64,000 nucleotides of DNA, taken from the NCBI GenBank assembly GCA_016934825.1, contig JAFGSB010000070.1, positions 62,001 to 126,000 of the forward strand. Reading direction: 5' to 3'. Shown here one piece after another: positions 1-9,811 of this stretch. The DNA is from Candidatus Zhuqueibacterota bacterium. Its GTDB lineage: Bacteria > Zhuqueibacterota > Zhuqueibacteria > Residuimicrobiales > Krinioviventaceae. Position numbers and translations under genes: made by a program. Positions within the stretch are counted from its first letter, which is position 1. Each line of letters starts with the position of its first letter. Under the pieces are notes generated by a model, which saw only the letters and a list, made by a program, of their open reading frames with translations, had not been told where the DNA came from and ran no database searches.

Positions 1-427
1 TTTTTTCCTTGGGCAAATTCAGCTTTTTGATCACATCGTTTATAAGAGAAACCGTTATTTTGGCGGTTTTATCACCTTTTAAATCCTTAAAACCGACCTG
101 ATGTTCCTGATGAATGACATGACAGGCAAAATCCAGTACGGTGATCCGAAATTCGTTGGGTAAAATCTCAACTCCCAATATATAACCCATTTCCGGGTTC
201 AGGCTCCACAACGTGGGCGGTTTACCCGCAGACCCTACCAGATTCCCGACCCGGCTGACTTTGATAAATCCTTTCTTTTTGAGCGATCTTAAAATATAAA
301 CCAGGGTTGACGGTTGATATTTGGTTAGCCGCGAAAGCTCCGCGCCGGATACTTCTTTATAAATCCGAATGGTATTGAGTACAATACGATGACTGGGAAT
401 TTCAATATGAAATAATTCTGATAACAT
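1..427 (-). CDS. ROK-family transcriptional regulator (N-terminal part; runs off the left edge)
   Basis: The reading frame opens at the ATG complementary to 425-427 and stays open to the window edge, giving about 142 residues. Residues 13-60 form a winged helix-turn-helix, with a recognition region around AELSRLTKYQPSTLVYILRS followed by a KKKGFIKV wing. After about residue 77 the start of a ROK actin-like domain is visible (GYILGVEILP). This is the architecture of NagC/XylR-type repressors, which bind an amino sugar or sugar through the ROK domain and release DNA. It is the last gene of a minus-strand run with nagB and a ROK glucokinase, so control of amino-sugar or glucose use is likely. 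The ligand pocket lies outside the window. Confidence 0.8.
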   Translation of the reverse strand, partial: MLSELFHIEIPSHRIVLNTIRIYKEVSGAELSRLTKYQPSTLVYILRSLKKKGFIKVSRVGNLVGSAGKPPTLWSLNPEMGYILGVEILPNEFRITVLDFACHVIHQEHQVGFKDLKGDKTAKITVSLINDVIKKLNLPKEK

Positions 428-507
428 ACAGGATTTCCGAAATAATTTAACTTAAAATTTTATTACTTGACACCATAAGCATATTAAATATAATGAATTT
501 ATCCAGC

Positions 508-1899
508 CTAATACAATGATTCCAGCCGAAGCACCCGGTGAATACGCGCCCGGGTGTTTTCAAAAAATACATTCCAGACGATTTCCCGCGTGGGGCTGAC
601 TTCAATCAGATAATTTTTTGACGTTGCGATTAATATATTCCCGTTTTCCAAACGATCAACATCGCCTGCGTTGGGAGTAAAAAAGTTTTCGCCGGACAGC
701 CGGAATTCCCAAACCGGAAGAACCGATTGTCCGTTCCAGTCGAACTGATATTCTATCACCCTGGAAAATTCCACACCCGGTCTGTGATTTCCATTGTCAA
801 ACAAAAGGATGGTATCATTTTTGAGTTCAGGCGCATGCTGATGATAAAATTTATCCTCTTCCGGTAATTGAAAGTCACTGTGTATACCGCCAAACTCCCA
901 TAGAATTTGACGGGTCTGCCGGTCAATTTTTATTATTTTATTCAAATGCCGGATAGAAAATATATAACTCTGGTCACTCCCGTCAAAAATCAATTCATTG
1001 GCATGGGTCCAGTCTTTGCCTTTATCGCCATAATAAAAACTCTCGAGGCTTACCGGATCAAATTCATTTGTGTCCAGATAATCAAACGAACTCCAGTTCC
1101 ATATTATCTGTCCGGAAGGATCAATTTCTGTTATTTCGTCACCGACAAAATTGGTTCCGTTTACATCCCGGACAACGGCTTTTATATATGCGATATGACC
1201 GTCCGGCAGCACATAAAAGTCATGATGATAACCGGTAGTTTTTATATCACTGACAATCTGACCGCCCATATTCATTTCGATTATCCGCCCTTCATCGATT
1301 TGAGAATAATCGATCCCGATTATCAGGTTCCCGTTGGGTAATTTTTTTATCGGATCATAGGCCTTATATGTTCCCGGAATTTTATAATACCATACATAGC
1401 GGCCCCGCATGTCAAATGCCAGGATATAAGGGAATACATAGTTCATATTGATCCCATTTTGATATAACAGAGAATCCGACTCTGTAATATTTATCGTCGG
1501 CAGATCATCAGGCAACGATCCGGTTCGAAAAGTACAACTATTACTAAAAACCTCCCGGCCGTTTATTACCGCGGCGCATTTGAAATAATATAAAGTGTCC
1601 GGTAACAGTCCGAGTAATAATACAGTATGCCTTTTTTTCAGTTCCGCTAACTCTACCCGGGAATCATATTCGGTTGTCAGGCCGTAAACAACCATTGAAC
1701 CGGTTTCAATATCAGTTTCCCAGTCGATGTATTGACTGATTGAATTATTTTCATTCGGGCGTGCTTGGATATTCTTTAATTCAACAACGGTGTTATTGCC
1801 GGTTCCAAAATCTTTTTCACAATAAATGAACGTTCCGTAAAGTATACAAATAAAAAAATTTATTACAAATAAATATTTATTTTTTAACAGGAACATCAT
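508..1899 (-). CDS. Secreted arylsulfotransferase-like beta-propeller protein
   Basis: 463 residues. A hydrophobic leader spans residues 9-27, a fibronectin-III-like domain about 40-125, and a propeller of the arylsulfotransferase (ASST) type about 135-463. Residues matching the ASST active site can be seen: H225/H226 in YHHDFY, H299 in DWTHAN, R317 in SIRHLN (18 residues after H299, as in the characterised enzyme) and H355 in HQHAPEL, the position of the sulfo-accepting histidine. ASSTs move sulfate from an aryl sulfate to a phenol in the periplasm. Whether this one transfers sulfate is not known, since many FCB homologs are only annotated by fold. It lies 13 bp after nagB. Two consecutive ATGs (1899, 1896) could both start it, and no clear Shine-Dalgarno site precedes them. 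Confidence 0.8.
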   Translation of the reverse strand: MMFLLKNKYLFVINFFICILYGTFIYCEKDFGTGNNTVVELKNIQARPNENNSISQYIDWETDIETGSMVVYGLTTEYDSRVELAELKKRHTVLLLGLLPDTLYYFKCAAVINGREVFSNSCTFRTGSLPDDLPTINITESDSLLYQNGINMNYVFPYILAFDMRGRYVWYYKIPGTYKAYDPIKKLPNGNLIIGIDYSQIDEGRIIEMNMGGQIVSDIKTTGYHHDFYVLPDGHIAYIKAVVRDVNGTNFVGDEITEIDPSGQIIWNWSSFDYLDTNEFDPVSLESFYYGDKGKDWTHANELIFDGSDQSYIFSIRHLNKIIKIDRQTRQILWEFGGIHSDFQLPEEDKFYHQHAPELKNDTILLFDNGNHRPGVEFSRVIEYQFDWNGQSVLPVWEFRLSGENFFTPNAGDVDRLENGNILIATSKNYLIEVSPTREIVWNVFFENTRARIHRVLRLESLY

Positions 1900-1912
1900 A
1901 ACCGGGTCTGTA

Positions 1913-2689
1913 TCATTCGAGATTGGTCACAATTTCTTCATATTCATTGTCCAGCAATGATGCGGCATCCTCATCGACAATCAGGATCGCTTTTCTATGC
2001 ATTTGCACGATACTTGCAGGCACCTGAGCGGTAATCGGACCTTCAACAGTGTCCTTTATTGCTTTCGCTTTATTTTTACCGCTTGCCAGCAATAATATTT
2101 TTTTAGAGTCTAAAATAGTGCCAATCCCCATTGTTATGGCATATTTGGGAATTTTTGTTATTTCATTTTCAAAAAAACGCGCGTTATCTTGTTTAGTAGA
2201 CAAAGTAAGCGTTTTTATTCGTGTCCGTGAGCCCAGGGATGATCCCGGTTCATTAAAACCGATATGGCCATTGGCGCCTATACCCAGTATTTGCAAATCA
2301 ATACCGCCTGCTGCCGTAATCTGTTGTTCGTACCATTCACAATATTGATGAATTTTATCAAGGTCATTCATATCCACCATACCGGAAGGTATATGTATAT
2401 ATCGTTCATCAAGATTAATATGTTTGAACAAATTCTCATACATAAAATAGTGATAACTTTGCGGATGGGACGGCGGCAGACCTATATATTCATCAAGATT
2501 AAAAGTCGTTACTTTGGAAAAATCCAGTCCTTCTTTATGTAATCGGATTAATTCCTTATAAAGTCCCAAAGGGGTTCCGCCGGTAGCCATACCAAGCACG
2601 CTTGTCGGTTTTTCATAAAGTGTTTCAGACACCACACGGGCTGCAGCTTTGCTGATTTCCTCATAATTTTTTTGAATAAAGACTAACAT
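1913..2689 (-). CDS. nagB: Glucosamine-6-phosphate deaminase
   Basis: Converts glucosamine 6-phosphate to fructose 6-phosphate and ammonia in the cytosol, the step that feeds amino sugars into glycolysis. The 258 residues match the usual family length. Catalytic elements are intact: D66 in FNLDEY, and N140, H142 and E147 in GANGHIGFNEPG. The phosphate-binding loop MATGGTPLG is near residue 34. The ATG is preceded by GAGGT at proper spacing. A second, larger NagB-like protein (9812-12169) in the same run lacks the catalytic Glu, so this gene is probably the working deaminase. Confidence 0.95.
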   Translation of the reverse strand: MLVFIQKNYEEISKAAARVVSETLYEKPTSVLGMATGGTPLGLYKELIRLHKEGLDFSKVTTFNLDEYIGLPPSHPQSYHYFMYENLFKHINLDERYIHIPSGMVDMNDLDKIHQYCEWYEQQITAAGGIDLQILGIGANGHIGFNEPGSSLGSRTRIKTLTLSTKQDNARFFENEITKIPKYAITMGIGTILDSKKILLLASGKNKAKAIKDTVEGPITAQVPASIVQMHRKAILIVDEDAASLLDNEYEEIVTNLE

Positions 2690-2784
2690 AGATTACCTCA
2701 ACATTTTATACATTATCCCGAAATGAATTGATACTTTTATTCGAATAGTAATTGGTCATTGAACTTTGAACGGATTAGCATAAT

Positions 2785-4170
2785 TTAATTTTTCGCTTTA
2801 TACTGCCGGTACAATTCCGGAAAATTTATTTTCACTTGCTCCTCCAGCTCATCGTCCGAGATGGCCGTCAGCCGGCCCTCTTTATCATATTGATCCATAA
2901 CCCATCTTTGAATTTTTGCGACTTTCATAACGGTCAACTGTTCATCACCCTGTAAACCTAAAAAACTGTTGACCCATAAAGCGACGCCGTCCGTTCCCGA
3001 TTTATCGGTTATTGCCACACGGGGAGGTCGGTTCAGTAATTTTGTCGTATCGAAAATATTATAAATTTCTTCATTACGCCGCAATCCGCCGGCATGAATA
3101 CCCGCCCGTGTTGTATTAAAATTTCGGCCGACAAAAGGATAATTTGAAGGAATATGGGCGCCGATTTCTTTTTCAAAGTAATCGGTCAATTCGGTTATAA
3201 CGGATAAATCAATTCCCATAAGATCCTGCTTTAGTGATATATAATCGATTATCGAACCTTCCAGCGGGGGATTGCCGGTACGTTCCCCAAAACCAAATAG
3301 TGTGGTATTTACGGCATTAAGACCATATATCCAGGCGCATATTCCGTTAACATTCACTTTATGAAAATCGTTATGACCATGCCACTCAAGCCGGTCTTCA
3401 CTAATACCGCATTCCTCTTTCATTCTCCAGATCAGTTTGGGTATGGACCGCGGTTCGCCCACTCCCGGGAATGGAATGCCAAATCCCATTGTATCACATA
3501 AACGAATTTTGACTTTAAGATGTTCGGGTTCGTTTTCTGTCAATTTTTCCAGTCTTTGTACAAAGGGTAACACAAATCCCTTAATGTCGGCCCGTGTTAC
3601 GTCTTCCAGGTGACAACGGGGGCGAATCCCGGATTCAAGCGCCGCCTCCACAACCTCTATATACTGATCCATAGCTTCCTGGCGCGTCTGTTTTTGTTTG
3701 TGAAAAATGTGGTAATCGGAACTTGACGTCAACATTCCTGTCTCGCTTAAACCCATTTCTTTTACAAGACGAAAATCTCCCTTGTTAGCCCTGATCCACC
3801 CGGTTATCTCCGGATACTTCAGTCCCAATTCTCTACAGCCTTCGATTGTCTCCCGATCATTAATAGTATATAGGAAAAACTCTGTTTGCCGAATTACACC
3901 GTTTGGGCCGCCCAATCGGGATAACATTTCATAGATTTTTATCATTTGTTGTTTGGTATAAGGCGGCCGTGCCTGCTGACCGTCCCTGAATGTCGTATCG
4001 GTAATATGAATATCCCGTTTTTTTACCTGCCCCGGATTAAACTCGACATCAATACCATCTATTGTCTCCTTTATGTTATTCTCAAACCTGATAAAGGGAG
4101 GTAACGAATATGGGAAAATTTCTTTAATTAAATTCGGTTCGGTTACATTTGATAATGGATAAGATTTCAT
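2785..4170 (-). CDS. DRE-TIM metallolyase, citrate/homocitrate/2-isopropylmalate synthase-like
   Basis: 461 residues of the HMGL-like (DRE-TIM) superfamily, which condenses acetyl-CoA with a 2-oxo acid. The signature DTTFRDGQQ is at 58-66, the metal-binding HGHND at 264-268, and GFGERTGNPPLE at about 293-304. It has no LeuA regulatory domain: the chain ends in a short helical tail. The FRDGQQ-RPPYT variant and the roughly 40-residue N-terminal extension separate it from LeuA. Re-citrate synthases and homocitrate synthases of anaerobes are the nearest functions I can name, and I cannot decide between them from sequence alone. A strong AAGGAG site sits 8 bp before the ATG. It is followed on the same strand by nagB and preceded by an acyl carrier protein. 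Confidence 0.75.
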   Translation of the reverse strand: MKSYPLSNVTEPNLIKEIFPYSLPPFIRFENNIKETIDGIDVEFNPGQVKKRDIHITDTTFRDGQQARPPYTKQQMIKIYEMLSRLGGPNGVIRQTEFFLYTINDRETIEGCRELGLKYPEITGWIRANKGDFRLVKEMGLSETGMLTSSSDYHIFHKQKQTRQEAMDQYIEVVEAALESGIRPRCHLEDVTRADIKGFVLPFVQRLEKLTENEPEHLKVKIRLCDTMGFGIPFPGVGEPRSIPKLIWRMKEECGISEDRLEWHGHNDFHKVNVNGICAWIYGLNAVNTTLFGFGERTGNPPLEGSIIDYISLKQDLMGIDLSVITELTDYFEKEIGAHIPSNYPFVGRNFNTTRAGIHAGGLRRNEEIYNIFDTTKLLNRPPRVAITDKSGTDGVALWVNSFLGLQGDEQLTVMKVAKIQRWVMDQYDKEGRLTAISDDELEEQVKINFPELYRQYKAKN

Positions 4171-4293
4171 ATTAAAATCTCCTTGTTTGCAACCCCGTTA
4201 TTTCATTTTTAAAACTATTTTAATAATAAAAATTTATTTCAGGACTGTTTTGCGACAATCAGTCTTTATATTGTGAAATGTCCTGAAATCCGA

Positions 4294-4539
4294 TCAATCA
4301 GGCAACAGCTTGCTAAAAAAGTCAATGGCGCCGCCTACTGTTTGTACTTTTAACGCCTGCTCTTCGTCAAGATCGAGATCGAATTCTTCCTCAAATGCGG
4401 CCACCAGTTCGATTGACTTGAGAGAATCCGCACCCAAATCATATGCAAAATGATGCTCTTCCTTAATTTGATCCGTATTTTTATTTAACTCTCGTGCCGT
4501 AACGGCTATAACACTTTGTGCAATTTTTTCTCGCTCCAT
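4294..4539 (-). CDS. Acyl carrier protein
   Basis: 81 residues, the normal ACP length. The attachment site DLGADSLKSIELV carries the serine that takes 4'-phosphopantetheine. The rest is the acidic four-helix pattern (FEEEFDLDLDEEQA). GAGAGG precedes the ATG. It is not next to fatty-acid synthesis genes here. It sits between DUF4954 and the DRE-TIM enzyme, so it may be a second, dedicated ACP rather than the housekeeping AcpP. This cannot be settled without the rest of the genome. Confidence 0.9.
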   Translation of the reverse strand: MEREKIAQSVIAVTARELNKNTDQIKEEHHFAYDLGADSLKSIELVAAFEEEFDLDLDEEQALKVQTVGGAIDFFSKLLPD

Positions 4540-4607
4540 GCTTTACCTCTCATTTTATTATATTACTGAATTATTTCACACGGGAACCGTTTTTTAACCA
4601 TGCTAAC

Positions 4608-6605
4608 TTAGTTATGAATCGATTTTATCATCTCCATAAATTCCTTCGGCCGTTTTTTTATTAGCCGGTATTCCTTATTCAGGTTATTAATGGTTAAATT
4701 ATTTTCAAAATTTCCACGTACGGCATTGAAATCTCTGTCTTTAATTTCTTCGTTTTGCCCGAGGCCATAACCAATTTTTGAATTTTTGCCATATTCCATT
4801 TTCGAATCCTCAAGCATTAACGCGTTCAAAGAAACTGCGGCGGTTTCCCATCTGTTCACCAATTCGCTCATCAACTCACGATTTAGTTGGTCATAAGAAA
4901 AATTATACTCTTTTTCAAGAACCGAACAGATATATTTCCATTCATCATGATAGTACGATTCATAAGCCCGGGACAATGATCTTTGTAAATCATTCATTAA
5001 CGATATCTTTTCACTTTTTACATTTTGGACTATTTTTTCAACATTTCCGGATAATGTGAGCAACCCGGCCATATCCGTCCATTTATCGAAACAACGATGC
5101 TCAGGATCGAACTGAAACAGTTTAATAACATCCTTCCAGGTCTTCAGATTCCCGATATGATCTTCAATTTTTGTCATCACTTTACCTATCAAATATCGGT
5201 CTATAGCCAGACTATAATATTTGATCCCCTTTCGTAATATCAATCTTTTAATATTCACTCCGCCGTATTGAATCGTATCGACTTCCCGCGGTGTTTCCCG
5301 GTAAAGATGTTGTAAAATATCTCTCCCCCTCCGCATTTTCTCAACAGTAAACGGAGAAAAAACATCAAAAATAATCAGATCGCGCTTTAACGTCGCCCTG
5401 CGCTGGTCTCTGTTCGGCCATTTTCCCCCATCGCGGGCTGTGCCTACAGAAAAGAGATTTTTACCGGGTATCAAAAAAGATCCGCCGTTCTCTTCAGACA
5501 GGTACGAAAATGGTAAAAATTCAATATTGACATTTGTTTTATGTTTCCCGATTACCACACTGAACGGTGATATATGACTTTCAAGTAATAAATAGGAAAG
5601 AGATCCTGTTTTGCACCCTCTTTCAAAAACACCCTGGTGGACGGGACCGAGCTTATACATATGATTACTTAAATTTGTACCACTTCCGGCGTTATAAAAA
5701 GAAAAAAGACCGGCGATGAGCAGTGTTGATTTGTGATGAGTTACTGAATATGGCCCGGCAAAAATTGAGCATATTTCGGATTGAAAAGCCTCACAATTGG
5801 CAAACAGCAGGGAATTTTCTGCGGACAATGATTTTCCAACCCGTGATCCCTGACCGACAAAAACCTTTTCAAGTATTGAATTGTCATCAATATGAGCGCC
5901 TTCCGATACGATAAAATCCTTTAAAATAACTCCGGTGCCGATGAATGTTGGATCTTCAGGACAGCTTTGGACCGTTCCGTTATATAATTCCCTGGAACCC
6001 TTGATAACAGCATTCGGGCCGACATTAACATTCGTCAGTGCGCCGCAATCGATAATTTGAGCAAAATTACAAATTTTACCCGCTTTTGAATTTTTTGTTT
6101 TGATATGACCCTTAATCAATTTTTGTAATTTAATCTGGAAATCTTTATCATGCCTGTAAAAAGCCTGCAAATATGCAAATTGAGCATTCAAATCCTCGTA
6201 AAGTGTTACCTCGCGCCCCCCAGCTTCGTTTACCACATTTATGACAATACCGTTACCAAAATCAGCTCCTTTTTCGACGACCAATTGCGACACATTTTGA
6301 ATAATTACATTATCTTCGATATTATAATTCCGAATTGCCGAGCCGATATTTGCGATATATACATTATGTCCAATGTTACAATTTGCAATTTTAGCGTGAT
6401 AAATACCGCAGGGTATGTTCAGACCGTCAATATTTACATTATTGTTGTTATTGCCGATGGTTACTTTACCGAAAAATTCAGTAAACCGGATTCTATCAGG
6501 ATCAAAATCCCGGCCGACTTTAATTAAATTCCAATTCTCAGCATGACAATGGTTCTTTTTGAGAATTTCAATTTGATTTACGGACAGTTTTTTATAAGTA
6601 TTCAT
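4608..6605 (-). CDS. DUF4954 family protein with left-handed beta-helix repeats
   Basis: 665 residues, matching the DUF4954 proteins of Bacteroidetes in length and overall pattern. The first about 400 residues contain hexapeptide-like turns (for example IGNNNNNVNIDGLNI, IGHNVYIANIGSAI, VGPNAVIKGS, IDDNSILEKVFVG) expected for a LpxA-type left-handed beta-helix, as in acyl- and nucleotidyl-transferases of sugars. The C-terminal about 250 residues are helical and charged. There is no signal peptide, so it is cytosolic. The function of the family is unknown to me. The position between a ROK glucokinase and an ACP fits a sugar or acyl transfer role, but that is inference. The start has no clear Shine-Dalgarno site. 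Confidence 0.8.
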   Translation of the reverse strand: MNTYKKLSVNQIEILKKNHCHAENWNLIKVGRDFDPDRIRFTEFFGKVTIGNNNNNVNIDGLNIPCGIYHAKIANCNIGHNVYIANIGSAIRNYNIEDNVIIQNVSQLVVEKGADFGNGIVINVVNEAGGREVTLYEDLNAQFAYLQAFYRHDKDFQIKLQKLIKGHIKTKNSKAGKICNFAQIIDCGALTNVNVGPNAVIKGSRELYNGTVQSCPEDPTFIGTGVILKDFIVSEGAHIDDNSILEKVFVGQGSRVGKSLSAENSLLFANCEAFQSEICSIFAGPYSVTHHKSTLLIAGLFSFYNAGSGTNLSNHMYKLGPVHQGVFERGCKTGSLSYLLLESHISPFSVVIGKHKTNVNIEFLPFSYLSEENGGSFLIPGKNLFSVGTARDGGKWPNRDQRRATLKRDLIIFDVFSPFTVEKMRRGRDILQHLYRETPREVDTIQYGGVNIKRLILRKGIKYYSLAIDRYLIGKVMTKIEDHIGNLKTWKDVIKLFQFDPEHRCFDKWTDMAGLLTLSGNVEKIVQNVKSEKISLMNDLQRSLSRAYESYYHDEWKYICSVLEKEYNFSYDQLNRELMSELVNRWETAAVSLNALMLEDSKMEYGKNSKIGYGLGQNEEIKDRDFNAVRGNFENNLTINNLNKEYRLIKKRPKEFMEMIKSIHN

Positions 6606-6620
6606 AATATTTATTTTTAT

Positions 6621-7586
6621 TTAATTTAAACTCATCATTGCCAGCTTTGCGGCCCCGACGATACCGGCCCTCTCGCCCAGCTCCGCTTTTACAATTTCAA
6701 TTGATTCACGATTTGTTTTTAAGGCGTTTTCAGAAAGGACTTTACGTGCATGGTTTAAAATCAAATCTCCCGCATTTGCAATTCCGCCGCCTATCACGAT
6801 TCGTTCCAGGTTTAACAGGTTGGCAATATTTCCCAATCCAACGCCCAAACTTTCACCCACTTCTTTAAATAACCGAATTGCCGGCTTGTCTCCCTTTTCC
6901 GCGGCAAAATAAATATCTTCAGGGGTCATATTAGTCGGATTGTGGTTCTTTAAAATGGATTCCGTATCTTGCTGTAAAATTTCTTTCATCCGCCTCAATA
7001 TGGCATTTTTACCCACAAAAGCCTCAACACAGCCCCTGCTGCCGCAGGAACATAACGGCCCGTTCTGCTGAATGATGATATGACCAAATTCCCCCGCCGC
7101 GCCTTTTGATCCATGATAAATACTGCCGTTCAATATGAGACCGCTGCCGACACCGGAACCCAAAGTGACCATCAACATTTCGGTTACTCCCCGGCCGGCC
7201 CCGAAGGCATATTCGCCCAACGCCGCCAGGTTTGCATCGTTATCAATATAAATTTCCAAATTGAGCCGCTTTTCCAATTCATATCCTATTTTAATATCCC
7301 GCCAATCCGGGAAATTTGATGCCTCAACCAGTTCTTTTTTCCGGGTATCAATCAGGCCGGGTACGCCGATTCCAAAACCTTTCAGTTCATAATTTTCTCC
7401 GGCATAATCGGCAAGCGTATGTGTAAAATCCGCTACCTTGTCAAACACGTAATTTACACCACGGTGTATTTCCGTTTCACTTTTTCTTTCCAGCAGTATA
7501 TTTCCATCCGGAAGAACCAGACCAAATTTTATATTGGTCGCGCCCAAATCCACGCCAATAAAGACATTCTGTTTTTTAATCGCCAC
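6621..7586 (-). CDS. ROK-family glucokinase
   Basis: 321 residues, a standard length for ROK sugar kinases. The ATP phosphate loop GVDLGATNIKFG is at 11-22, the catalytic-base region IDNDANLAALGE near 113-124, and the ROK zinc site CSCGSRGCVEAF near 178-189. The GEFGHI segment that precedes the zinc site contacts the sugar. It should phosphorylate glucose, or possibly another hexose such as N-acetylglucosamine or mannose, at O6 using ATP. The start is GTG at 7584-7586 with GGAG six bases upstream. The 15-bp gap to DUF4954 indicates cotranscription. Confidence 0.88.
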   Translation of the reverse strand: MAIKKQNVFIGVDLGATNIKFGLVLPDGNILLERKSETEIHRGVNYVFDKVADFTHTLADYAGENYELKGFGIGVPGLIDTRKKELVEASNFPDWRDIKIGYELEKRLNLEIYIDNDANLAALGEYAFGAGRGVTEMLMVTLGSGVGSGLILNGSIYHGSKGAAGEFGHIIIQQNGPLCSCGSRGCVEAFVGKNAILRRMKEILQQDTESILKNHNPTNMTPEDIYFAAEKGDKPAIRLFKEVGESLGVGLGNIANLLNLERIVIGGGIANAGDLILNHARKVLSENALKTNRESIEIVKAELGERAGIVGAAKLAMMSLN

Positions 7587-7664
7587 GTGTACTCCGTTAG
7601 TTATTCAATTCTTTAAGATCCTGTTATGTCCTCCACAAATAAAATAATATAGCCCTGCTTTTTT

Positions 7665-9740
7665 TCACTTTATGAATGTCATTTTTCGAACTTTGATATA
7701 TTGTGGTGTTTTCATTTTATAATAATAAATTCCGGTTCCCGATGACAACCCTTTGTCTGTATTACCATCCCAAAATACCCGGTAATGACCGGCGGTATAT
7801 GGCTTGTTTACCAAACGACGTACCAATTGACCCTGTATATTGTAAATATTAAGCTCAACAGATGATTCCTCCGGCAGATCAAATTCTATATATGTTTCCG
7901 GGTTAAACGGATTGGGGTAATTTTGATATAACTTGAACGTTTCGGGTATTACATCATTTTTATCTGTAATAGAATTATCGGTTGAATAAATTGATAAATA
8001 TGACGTATCGGCCCGTTCCGGTGCATGTTCCGGGGTAACGATCATAGTAACCTGTGTCGGGTAAAGGTCGTCATATATCGTGCCGGTGAAAGACAGCGTC
8101 ACATGTTCACCGGATATTACATCCACTTTGCCGGACTCTTTAAAACCCTGGTTGTAGTCGACAATCCTGTATGAATAGGTTTCATCCAGCCAGCCCTCAT
8201 TATATAACCGGTACTGAAGTGTCGCTTCACCGGCCGGCAAAAACAGGGTCGGCTCCCTTGTTCCATGATAAAAATCAGGCATCACGACGCAAAATGCCTG
8301 CGGATATAACCCGGGAATACGTTCGGAATTATAATTGATTAACAGACCCATTCGCAGCATCCAGACCCAGTTACCGTTTTCGTCAACCTCTAAAATATGT
8401 CCGATCCTCTCGACATCCTCAATACGGCATGTAATTAATGTATTGCCGTTGGGCAGCCTGTCCGCATCGCCGTTTGAACTCGTAAATAAGCTGTCCGGTA
8501 ATTTATATTGCCAGGCAATATCGGCCTTTGGCACGGCGCCGCTCTCATCAACGGCAATTTCCAGAGCGCGTGTAACCGGAGGATCATTCATGGGGCCGTT
8601 ATCGATCATGATTATATTCCTGTTGGCTATCTGTTCAACCGCATGCTGCCGGTTGAACTTTAAATCATGACCGAACGAGACATCGCCGGACGGCATATCC
8701 CGGCCCATATTCCAGATGATTTCACCCGTTTTATGGTTTATTTTGGTTACCCGGTCCATATTACGGGTGGAAATATAGATATTATCGTCGACCGAATCGT
8801 AATAAAGGGAATTGATATGAGTCCAGTCATATTCTTTCCGGCCTGCGGCTATCGCAAAAGATGCCGAATCATAATCCGCGAAACTATAATGGTCAAAAAC
8901 ATTCCAGTTCCAAACCAGGTTGCCTGATTGATCATATTCAAGTATCTTTGAAGTTCGCCAGGTTACCGAATCCATTCCCAGACTGTCAAAATCCGCTTTC
9001 CAGGGACCATCCGGTATGGGACCCAATTGGTCGATCCTGGACAAGCCCATATAATTCCCGGTCGGAAGTTTAAGCAAAGTATACAGTTTGTCTTGTTTAC
9101 CCCCGGGATCCTGCCATATGATGTCCCCGTCGATTGTGGTTTCCCATGCCCCGCCCGGATTTTTGCCGGCGCCGTTTGCAAAAACGATATTGCCGTTAGG
9201 CAGCCAGTGTACCCGCTTGATCTCTTTATTTGTTTCCCGGTCCAGTTCCAGATGCCAGATCGCTTTGCCGTTGTAATCGACCGCCAAGAGATAGCCGTCA
9301 CTGAACGTATCGAAAACCGTAATCCCCGGTTGATATTTTACCGAATCTTTAAAAATCACCTTCATTTCCGGCAAACTTTCGGGAAATGCCGTTATGGAAA
9401 AAAAATGCACAGGGGTATCTTTTTTTATTGTGCCATTGGCAAGGACAGGATTTACCCGCCAGATATAATTATGATCCCACTCCAGTCCCTTTGTCACGAT
9501 ATGCAGCAAACTGGAATCAATCACATCAACTACCAGCAATGAATCAAAAGGATTTGCACCATCACCGATATCATTCCGGGCGATCTGCAAATTGTAACAT
9601 TTTGCATCCGCAACCTGGTCCCATTTAAACAAGACATGCAGATAATTTAAAGTGTCGCCGTCAGCCGGTTTGATTGGGGAAGCCGTAATAACACCTATGG
9701 ACAACAAAAGAATACAACAAACCCCAAATATGTTTTTCAT
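7665..9740 (-). CDS. Secreted arylsulfotransferase-like propeller protein with T9SS sorting domain
   Basis: I start this at the ATG at 9738-9740 (AGGTG five bases upstream; signal peptide MKNIFGVCCILLLSIGVITA), giving 691 residues. An upstream in-frame ATG at 9899 would overlap the next gene and bury the leader. After an about 100-residue FN3-like domain comes an ASST-type propeller (about 125-480) with H308 in DWTHIN, R326 eighteen residues later, and H366 in RQHAVEQ, matching the ASST active-site pattern. A beta domain follows, then a type A sorting domain (about 600-691) with YQNYPNPFNPETYIEF and a final IKVRKMTFIK strand. The protein should cross the outer membrane by type IX secretion and be surface-anchored or released. 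Confidence 0.85.
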   Translation of the reverse strand: MKNIFGVCCILLLSIGVITASPIKPADGDTLNYLHVLFKWDQVADAKCYNLQIARNDIGDGANPFDSLLVVDVIDSSLLHIVTKGLEWDHNYIWRVNPVLANGTIKKDTPVHFFSITAFPESLPEMKVIFKDSVKYQPGITVFDTFSDGYLLAVDYNGKAIWHLELDRETNKEIKRVHWLPNGNIVFANGAGKNPGGAWETTIDGDIIWQDPGGKQDKLYTLLKLPTGNYMGLSRIDQLGPIPDGPWKADFDSLGMDSVTWRTSKILEYDQSGNLVWNWNVFDHYSFADYDSASFAIAAGRKEYDWTHINSLYYDSVDDNIYISTRNMDRVTKINHKTGEIIWNMGRDMPSGDVSFGHDLKFNRQHAVEQIANRNIIMIDNGPMNDPPVTRALEIAVDESGAVPKADIAWQYKLPDSLFTSSNGDADRLPNGNTLITCRIEDVERIGHILEVDENGNWVWMLRMGLLINYNSERIPGLYPQAFCVVMPDFYHGTREPTLFLPAGEATLQYRLYNEGWLDETYSYRIVDYNQGFKESGKVDVISGEHVTLSFTGTIYDDLYPTQVTMIVTPEHAPERADTSYLSIYSTDNSITDKNDVIPETFKLYQNYPNPFNPETYIEFDLPEESSVELNIYNIQGQLVRRLVNKPYTAGHYRVFWDGNTDKGLSSGTGIYYYKMKTPQYIKVRKMTFIK

Positions 9741-9811
9741 AATTTCACCTGCTTGTTTGAAATTATATAAAACCCGGTAAAATAAAAATTTTAATCGTGA
9801 ACATGTATCAT

